The position numbers and the translations under genes are program-made. Source: an uncultured Chloroflexota bacterium (GTDB lineage Bacteria > Chloroflexota > Dehalococcoidia > SM23-28-2 > RBG-16-64-32). From it: a stretch of 5,516 bases of DNA. Position 1 is the stretch's first letter; every line of letters begins with the position of its first letter. The stretch lies in contig CAJXNA010000142.1 of assembly GCA_913056415.1 (NCBI GenBank), positions 1 to 5,516 on the forward strand, read 5' to 3'. Below, in pieces: positions 1 through 3,830 of this stretch. Below the pieces are notes generated by a model that saw nothing but the letters and a program-made list of their open reading frames with translations, made no database searches and had not been told where the DNA came from.

Positions 1-2
1 GG

Positions 3-122
3 TCGCTTTCGTCCCGGCGACCCGCCTTTCTGGTGAACTTCTGGGACAGGCGCCTTGCTAAGTATGTCGAGGAAGTTAAAGGAGAGGGGCGTAATCTGTT
101 TGTTGCCGCTACGAAGCCCTGA
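3..122 (+). CDS. 3' end of an unidentified protein (partial, runs off left edge)
   Basis: An open frame enters from the left edge and ends at a TGA at 120-122, giving the last 39 residues of a protein. The segment looks coding: it contains FWDRRLAKYVEEVK, a charged amphipathic stretch, then a hydrophobic strand and the ending LFVAATKP. The other two plus-strand frames stop sooner, at 34-36 and 56-58. A strand followed by a terminal (A)xKP is common at the C-terminus of class I SAM methyltransferases, but this is only a resemblance in a short tail and I do not assign a function. The gene converges on the sugar-nucleotide dehydratase gene, with 69 bp between the two stop codons. It could belong to the same polysaccharide locus on the opposite strand. 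Confidence 0.5.
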   Translation, partial: SLSSRRPAFLVNFWDRRLAKYVEEVKGEGRNLFVAATKP

Positions 123-139
123 CCTGCGGACCACGTAGT

Positions 140-156
140 GTAAGCGTCCAGCTTAC
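140..156. terminator. Small hairpin between convergent genes, possible bidirectional terminator
   Basis: GTAAGC (140-145) and GCTTAC (151-156) are perfect inverted repeats around the 5-base loop GTCCA. They lie between the plus-strand stop at 122 and the minus-strand stop at 192. A second short GC stem follows: GGGC 170-173 with GCCC 177-180, loop CAG. Neither is followed by a clear T-run on either strand, so a classic intrinsic terminator is not shown. The position between convergent genes is the main argument. Confidence 0.3.
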
Positions 157-191
157 GGCAATAGCGACCGGGCCAGGCCCTGCTTAAAGAC

Positions 192-1166
192 CTAAGATAG
201 GCCCAACTCCTCCCGCCAGTAGATGACCAAGTCCCTCATCGCGTCTTCGAACGTCAACTTCGGTTCCCAGCCAGTTTGCTTCCGGAACTTAGAGCAGTCA
301 CCCACCAAGTAAGGTACGTCAGACGGACGCAGACGCTGGCTATCGACGGAAAACGGCAACTCCCTCCCCAGGATTCGCGATAGTATATCGATAATTTCGA
401 GTATCTTTACGCCTTTGCCGCCGCAAATATTGTAAACTTCCCCAGTCTCGCCCTTTTCCAGCGCCAGCCAGTATCCGTGGACGATATCCTTGACATGGCT
501 AAAATCCCGCACGGCCTCCAGATTTCCTACCTTCAGTTCTGAGATCTTGCCTGCGGCAAGCATCACAGCCTGCCGTGCAAAGTTGGAGGTCACGAACTCA
601 ACGCCACGGCGAGCGCCCTCATGATTGAACGCCCGCGTTCGCACTATATGCATGCCATAGGCGCGGGCGTACTGTGCCCCTAATAGATCACAAGCGACCT
701 TGGATACTGCATAAGGGGAGAGCGGGCGTAACGCCTGAGTTTCCACAATGGGGCACTCGTCGCTGCTCACCAGGCCGTATTCCTCCGATGAGCAAGCGAT
801 ATGGATCTTAGGCGAGCTGCTGTCTGACCACTGACGCAGGCCCTCCAGCAGAGCCAACGTACCTAAAATGTTCGTTTGTAAGGTGTAATGCGGTAACTCA
901 AAAGAGGTCGGGACGAAGGACTGGGCAGCCAGATGAAATACCAGGTCCGGCTGATTCGTTCTTATGGCAGAGTAGATGGACCGAGAATCTTCCAACTCCG
1001 CCTCTACCAGCCTGAACTGCTTGTTATCGATTATTGCTTTAATATTAGTGAGCGGCGAGCGGCGCCGTCTTGTGCCGACGACCTGGCACCCCTTCCCCAG
1101 GCAGTATTCAGCCAGATGGCTAGCTACGAACCCCGTTACTCCCGTTATGAGGACTCGCGTTTGCAC
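192..1166 (-). CDS. GDP-mannose 4,6-dehydratase-like SDR (NAD(P)-dependent sugar-nucleotide epimerase/dehydratase)
   Basis: This is a 324-residue extended short-chain dehydrogenase/reductase acting on a nucleotide sugar in the cytoplasm. Visible features are a Rossmann loop GVTGFVA (9-15, third Gly replaced by Ala), an Arg cluster at 33-36 after strand 2 that suggests NADP(H), HLAAQS (78-83), CSSEEYG (125-131) and YAVSK (152-156). Ser126, Glu128, Tyr152 and Lys156 sit where the GDP-mannose 4,6-dehydratase catalytic Thr/Ser-Glu-Tyr-Lys set is expected. The C-terminal RDFSHVKDIV and RPSDVPYLVGD...TGWEP blocks are typical of short GDP-mannose dehydratases. The related GDP-4-keto-6-deoxymannose reductase (Rmd) cannot be excluded; the Glu favours dehydratase. 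The start is GTG: an in-frame TGA lies two codons upstream, and AAGGA lies about 12 nt before the GTG. It follows the methyltransferase on the same strand after 168 bp, so the two probably serve one sugar pathway. Confidence 0.93.
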   Translation of the reverse strand: MQTRVLITGVTGFVASHLAEYCLGKGCQVVGTRRRRSPLTNIKAIIDNKQFRLVEAELEDSRSIYSAIRTNQPDLVFHLAAQSFVPTSFELPHYTLQTNILGTLALLEGLRQWSDSSSPKIHIACSSEEYGLVSSDECPIVETQALRPLSPYAVSKVACDLLGAQYARAYGMHIVRTRAFNHEGARRGVEFVTSNFARQAVMLAAGKISELKVGNLEAVRDFSHVKDIVHGYWLALEKGETGEVYNICGGKGVKILEIIDILSRILGRELPFSVDSQRLRPSDVPYLVGDCSKFRKQTGWEPKLTFEDAMRDLVIYWREELGLS

Positions 1167-1334
1167 TTCTCACAACCATCCTTTCCCGCGTTAGCTTCCA
1201 AGCAGGCGCAGTAGCTACCCGAGAGACTCATCGGCTCTTTCAATCGATAGTCGATAACCCCGCACTGACTACCCCGAATGCTCAGCACCTGCTAGTTGGC
1301 CGCTGCCGGAATTCAGCGAAGTACCCTAACTCGC
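1167..1334. other. Intergenic spacer between methyltransferase and dehydratase genes
   Basis: This is a 168-bp gap between two same-strand genes. It holds a hairpin with arms CGCTG (1301-1305) and CAGCG (1314-1318), about 17 nt past the methyltransferase stop, but without a T-run. It also holds a small inverted repeat, ATCGA (1243-1247) with TCGAT (1251-1255). The AAGGA-type ribosome site of the dehydratase is at its left end. I could not find a convincing promoter for the dehydratase on the minus strand, so co-transcription with the methyltransferase remains possible. Confidence 0.4.
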
Positions 1335-2543
1335 TTATTCGATCCTTACCTCCGGCATAGGTATGATAAACTGGCCTCCTTGCCTCCGCCACTTCTCCTC
1401 CCGACGCCGAAACTCATCCATGAAAGCCCAAGCCAGCACCAGAAAGTAGTCAGGGTTATCTTTCCTGGCCTCCTCTTCGCTAACCACTGGAATACCACTA
1501 CCGGCGCAATACTTGCCCCATTTCCTACGATTGATGTCAGCTATGGCAGGAATATGCTCTGGCCCGAAGCCACAGTACTGTAGTGTGACGTTACCTTTGG
1601 TGGATGCGGCGTAACCATAGACTTTCTTGCCCTCTGAGGTGATATTCCCCACGATATTCACTAGTTGATCTCTAATAGCTTCAACGCGCTCAGCAAACTC
1701 ATCGAATGGATGTCGTGTATCCAGCCTTATAGCCTCTTCCCATTGCCGCAGGGCTATCATCATTGGGGATGGGGAGCGTTCCCGCCCCATATAGACCCGG
1801 ATGCTGCCCGCGTTAACGTCATTAATCTCAGCATCAAACATCTTCAACCCATGCTTGGATACGATGAAGTCCAGGCTTCGTAGAGAATGGTACGCTAGAT
1901 GCTCATGACACACGTTATCGAAAGCGTTCTGGAAGAGCATTAATGGCAGGTAGCTGAGCTGGATTGTGAACACACCATCATCTGCTAGTATGTCAGCTAC
2001 GTCCGAAACGAACTGATGTGGATCTTCTAGGTCATAGAACATAGCTATAGCGGTAATTATCTTCGCCTTATCCGCTTTTTCAGGGTAAGCCTGGCGGCTA
2101 AAGTAATCGCTAATGATATGGTTGCCGCCCCTCTCGGCATCCTCACGGAGATTCAGTGCCGGCTCAAAGCCGATCTTGGTTATGCCCTGAGGGTAGGTAT
2201 TTAACAAGGTTCCGTCATTGGCACCAATGTCCACAACAGTATCGCGGCGCTCTAAGACCACCTTCTTCTGAGATTGGGCAGTGATATCAGCCAGAGCGTC
2301 TCTCATTGTCTGGTTCATGCCGCTTCGGTAGTAGTAGTTACGGAACAGCAGGTCGGAATTCACCGTGTGCCCTAGCTGAAGTAGACGGCACTCAGTATTG
2401 CTGCAAAGCATCAAGTCTAAGGGGGCTGCAGGGCTTGCTTCATCGGGATGATCAAGCCAGCCAGCAATCCTCTGATCGCCTAGGCTGAGTACACGTGAGA
2501 GACTAGAATCACACGATCTGCAGAACGTCACTTTTGTCGTCAT
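1335..2543 (-). CDS. SAM-dependent sugar C-methyltransferase (zinc-binding, TylC3/NovU-type three-domain family)
   Basis: This is a 402-residue cytoplasmic methyltransferase. Residues here are counted from the ATG at 2543. The N-terminus has CRSC (8-11) and a second Cys pair at 47 and 52, a likely structural zinc site. Next comes the SAM loop VDIGANDGTLL (about 104-114), with GFEP about a dozen residues on as the acidic ribose-binding position. CHEHLAYHS (about 212-220) matches the His-Glu-His active-site stretch of deoxysugar C-methyltransferases; the Tyr often preceding it is Cys here. The C-terminal domain shows GSIRVYMGR, YGYAASTKGN and LAWAFMDEF...GGQFIIPMPEV, all characteristic of the family. 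Such enzymes methylate carbon 3 of 4-keto-6-deoxy sugar nucleotides, which fits the adjacent dehydratase. An ATG 12 codons further upstream (2579) is in frame but falls inside the predicted promoter. The exact sugar cannot be read from sequence. Confidence 0.94.
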   Translation of the reverse strand: MTTKVTFCRSCDSSLSRVLSLGDQRIAGWLDHPDEASPAAPLDLMLCSNTECRLLQLGHTVNSDLLFRNYYYRSGMNQTMRDALADITAQSQKKVVLERRDTVVDIGANDGTLLNTYPQGITKIGFEPALNLREDAERGGNHIISDYFSRQAYPEKADKAKIITAIAMFYDLEDPHQFVSDVADILADDGVFTIQLSYLPLMLFQNAFDNVCHEHLAYHSLRSLDFIVSKHGLKMFDAEINDVNAGSIRVYMGRERSPSPMMIALRQWEEAIRLDTRHPFDEFAERVEAIRDQLVNIVGNITSEGKKVYGYAASTKGNVTLQYCGFGPEHIPAIADINRRKWGKYCAGSGIPVVSEEEARKDNPDYFLVLAWAFMDEFRRREEKWRRQGGQFIIPMPEVRIE

Positions 2544-2549
2544 TGTCCG

Positions 2550-2554
2550 CCTCC
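2550..2554 (-). promoter_or_regulatory. Shine-Dalgarno GGAGG that fixes the methyltransferase start
   Basis: On the minus strand GGAGG lies exactly 6 nt before the ATG at 2543. No comparable site precedes the upstream in-frame ATG at 2579. The site, and the fact that the family's zinc-binding N-terminus begins just after it, support a 402-residue rather than a 414-residue protein. Confidence 0.75.
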
Positions 2555-2569
2555 ACTCCGACGAGAACG

Positions 2570-2598
2570 AAAATAACATCGCCTCCAGTCAGCGTCAA
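2570..2598 (-). promoter_or_regulatory. Putative sigma-70-type promoter of the methyltransferase gene
   Basis: Minus-strand TTGACG (2598-2593; 5 of 6 to TTGACA) and TATTTT (2575-2570; 4 of 6 to TATAAT) are separated by exactly 17 nt. Transcription would begin near 2563, giving a leader of about 20 nt that still contains the GGAGG site. The ATG at 2579 would lie between the two promoter boxes. This was recognised by eye; no transcript evidence is available. Confidence 0.5.
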
Positions 2599-2671
2599 CG
2601 AGTTCTAGCGGTTCGCATGGCGCCGTCCTCGTAGCTGGCTCCAGGTGGTTGTAGAGACTGGCGGAAGCAGG

Positions 2672-2687
2672 GGCACCAGCTGGTGCC
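2672..2687. promoter_or_regulatory. Perfect 16-bp palindrome, candidate operator
   Basis: GGCACCAGCTGGTGCC is identical to its own reverse complement. It has a weak outer pair of arms, GCGGA (2661-2665) and TCCGC (2697-2701). It sits about 75 bp upstream of the predicted methyltransferase -35 box, in a divergent promoter region, as expected of a dimeric regulator's site. With no loop and no T-run it is unlikely to be a terminator. No regulator gene is in the window, so the role is inference. Confidence 0.35.
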
Positions 2688-2945
2688 GGAATTACCTCCG
2701 CACTTCACTGTGTCTTTCACTCATTGGGAGCCTCCAACTCGGTCATCGAATCCGCGCCTAAACACCCGGAAGAGTATGAGTCACCAGGGACGGGGATTCC
2801 TTCGTTCTTGAGGGTGGGAGCATGCACCGCGGCTTCCCGCTGGGGGAAACGGTTGTTCGGCTAGAGGCCCGGCACCCAGACCGTCTGACCGCGACGTACA
2901 CTGCCCACGGCGTGTCCCACTGGGCTCCTCCGCAGGTGTTCTGGT

Positions 2946-2962
2946 GGTTAATCATACGCTTC
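2946..2962 (+). repeat. Leader element, upstream copy (GGTTAATC ... ACGCTTC)
   Basis: GGTTAATC (2946-2953) followed by ACGCTTC (2956-2962) starts 65 bp before the ATG of the Tat-signal fragment at 3011. The same two words, in the same order, start 77 bp before the amidase ATG. TTAATC could act as a poor -35 box with TTTAAG (2971-2976) as -10, but the match is weak. Confidence 0.45.
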
Positions 2963-3010
2963 ACGCGCGTTTTAAGTCGAGAGAGCCTCTGTCAGACGCC
3001 ATTGACCCAC

Positions 3011-3202
3011 ATGCCACGACGTATTGATCGACGCAGATTCCTCCAGGTGTCGGTAGGTGCAGCCCTAGCGAGCGCGGCCCTGGACGACAGGCCGACTAGA
3101 CATCCTTGTCCTGGGAGAGCACAATCAACTGCGGCACACGTGGTTCGCCAAGGGCAGTGGGTGGCATCCGAAGGGCCTTTGGAGAACCTGGGGTCGCCGT
3201 AG
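3011..3202 (+). pseudogene. Truncated Tat signal-peptide fragment, paralogous to the start of the downstream amidase gene
   Basis: This is a 63-codon frame starting at ATG 3011 and ending at TAG 3200-3202. Its first 18 residues match the downstream amidase at 16 positions, including the twin-arginine core DRRRFLQVS, and 20 nt are identical (3029-3048 with 3330-3349). After about residue 24 the hydrophobic core is cut short by Asp-Asp and the rest resembles nothing I know. No Shine-Dalgarno is visible: where the downstream copy reads TCAGGAG, this one reads TCAGAC. Most differences in the matching part are at third codon positions, so the copy diverged while still coding. I read it as the remnant of a tandem paralogous exported protein. 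A very small Tat-exported protein is possible but less likely. Confidence 0.55.
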
Positions 3203-3234
3203 GAGAGTATGGGGCGACGGCGGACCCGGGCTCC

Positions 3235-3269
3235 GGTTAATCGAGAGACGCTTCGCCCGTTACTATATA
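3235..3269 (+). promoter_or_regulatory. Leader element, downstream copy, with weak promoter for the amidase gene
   Basis: GGTTAATC (3235-3242) and ACGCTTC (3248-3254) repeat the words found before the upstream Tat fragment. TTAATC (3237-3242; 3 of 6 to TTGACA) and TACTAT (3261-3266; 4 of 6 to TATAAT) are 18 nt apart; TATATA at 3264-3269 is an alternative -10. The promoter match alone is weak. Preservation in both leaders makes a regulatory role more credible. Confidence 0.3.
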
Positions 3270-3295
3270 CCGGAGATAAGTAGCGCCCGTTGCTC

Positions 3296-3300
3296 AGGAG
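3296..3300 (+). promoter_or_regulatory. Ribosome-binding site of the amidase gene
   Basis: AGGAG lies 11 nt before the ATG at 3312. The spacing is slightly long but usable. The corresponding site before the upstream Tat fragment has been lost. Confidence 0.55.
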
Positions 3301-3311
3301 AACGAATCCAC

Positions 3312-3830
3312 ATGTCGCGCCGCATAGACCGACGCAGATTCCTCCAGGTATCGGCCGGTGCTGCGGCGGCAGCTGTGGCTTACGGAGTCCTGGGGGTGCC
3401 AGGCGTCCGATCAAGGCCAGAGCCGTCCGCTCGCAGGGTTCTAACGAAAGAGTTCCACCTGGGGCCCGCGGAGCTGGCAGAGGGTTCTCGCGTTGGGTTG
3501 GCGGCGAGCTCCGAGGGGCTGAAGGTGGGGAGCGGGCGTCATGCCGGTCACGTCTTGTCGCCCGTCCTTAAATCGGACATCCTGTTTGACTACGTAGGAC
3601 TGTTCTGGTCCGGCCTGTATCCTGAGGACAGCTCCGCAGCCTTCTGGGTGAGGACATCGACGGACGGTCGCAGCTGGAGCCCCTGGGAGACCGTCCATGT
3701 CGAGATGCCCCCCGGCCCTCAGGCCCATACGACACATACGGAGCGCTCGTGTGGGCTGACCGCGCCAACTATGTCCAGTTCCTGGGCGAGATGCGGGGCG
3801 CTGGTAAGAAACCCGAGCTCCATCGTGTAG
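3312..3830 (+). CDS. Tat-exported N-acetylmuramoyl-L-alanine amidase, N-terminal part (frame broken after about 3713)
   Basis: The frame from ATG 3312 begins with a Tat signal: twin-arginine core DRRRFLQV (6-13), an Ala-rich hydrophobic stretch to about residue 32, then RSRPEPSARR. The protein would be folded before export across the membrane. Residues about 45-134 form a beta-rich module with FDYVGLFWSG and FWVRTSTDGRSWSPWETV, the kind of segment found ahead of the amidase domain in large secreted bacterial amidases. Sense coding ends at the six-C run 3708-3713. Beyond it this frame reads a composition unlike the protein (THTERSCG...) and stops at TAG 3828-3830, while the neighbouring frame continues with natural sequence. 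About 134 residues are therefore authentic and the last 38 are probably out-of-frame translation. The start is supported by AGGAG upstream and by the signal peptide beginning at residue 1. Confidence 0.85.
   Translation: MSRRIDRRRFLQVSAGAAAAAVAYGVLGVPGVRSRPEPSARRVLTKEFHLGPAELAEGSRVGLAASSEGLKVGSGRHAGHVLSPVLKSDILFDYVGLFWSGLYPEDSSAAFWVRTSTDGRSWSPWETVHVEMPPGPQAHTTHTERSCGLTAPTMSSSWARCGALVRNPSSIV
3708..3713 (+). other. Six-C run at the reading-frame break
   Basis: Up to ATG CCC CCC (3705-3713) the protein reads naturally in one frame; after it, sense continues in the -1 frame (CGG at 3713, then GPYDTYGALVWAD). One extra C would restore a single frame reading VEMPPRPSGPYDTYG. The run gives re-pairing for the second Pro codon on a -1 slip, but the first would pair GCC for CCC, and I saw no obvious downstream stimulatory structure. 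A homopolymer deletion or sequencing error is the simplest reading. Confidence 0.8.

Larger units (their letters stand above)
2599..3010. other. Divergent intergenic region without a recognisable gene
   Basis: This lies between the minus-strand promoter region and the degraded Tat-signal copy. It holds a 16-bp palindrome (2672-2687) and a leader element shared with the amidase gene (2946-2962). Open frames here (plus strand from 2822, minus strand 2758-2964) give low-complexity, Arg/Pro-rich translations that I cannot relate to any family. Their content looks like chance open frames in GC-rich DNA. It may contain the remains of decayed genes, but no homology is visible by eye. Confidence 0.5.

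Noticed and set aside
1301..1318. Hairpin after the methyltransferase stop as an intrinsic terminator
   Set aside because: The stem is only 5 bp with an 8-base loop and has no following T-run, so it is mentioned only in the spacer entry.
933..1583. Plus-strand open frames of 70-95 codons opposite the dehydratase and methyltransferase genes
   Set aside because: They are antisense to two well-supported genes with conserved motifs and have no ribosome sites or family features.
2822..3010. In-frame upstream extension of the Tat fragment to an ATG at 2822
   Set aside because: A twin-arginine signal must be near the N-terminus, and the paralogue begins exactly at the ATG equivalent to 3011. The extension has no recognisable content.
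3120..3237. Alternative frame after the Tat fragment reading FGEPGVAVGEYGATADPGSG before a stop
   Set aside because: It reads somewhat protein-like and could be the tail of the decayed paralogue after a frameshift. It is too short and matches nothing I recognise, so I did not annotate it.
2992..3414. Minus-strand open frame of 140 codons covering both Tat starts
   Set aside because: The plus strand encodes two matching Tat signals whose differences sit mainly at third codon positions of the plus frame. The antisense frame gives an Arg/Cys-rich translation with no family likeness.
3707..3713. Programmed -1 frameshift signal as the preferred explanation for the C-run
   Set aside because: The run does not form a full X-XXY-YYZ heptamer in the zero frame (G-CCC-CCC), I saw no clear stimulatory hairpin, and truncation here would leave an N-terminal module with no enzyme domain.
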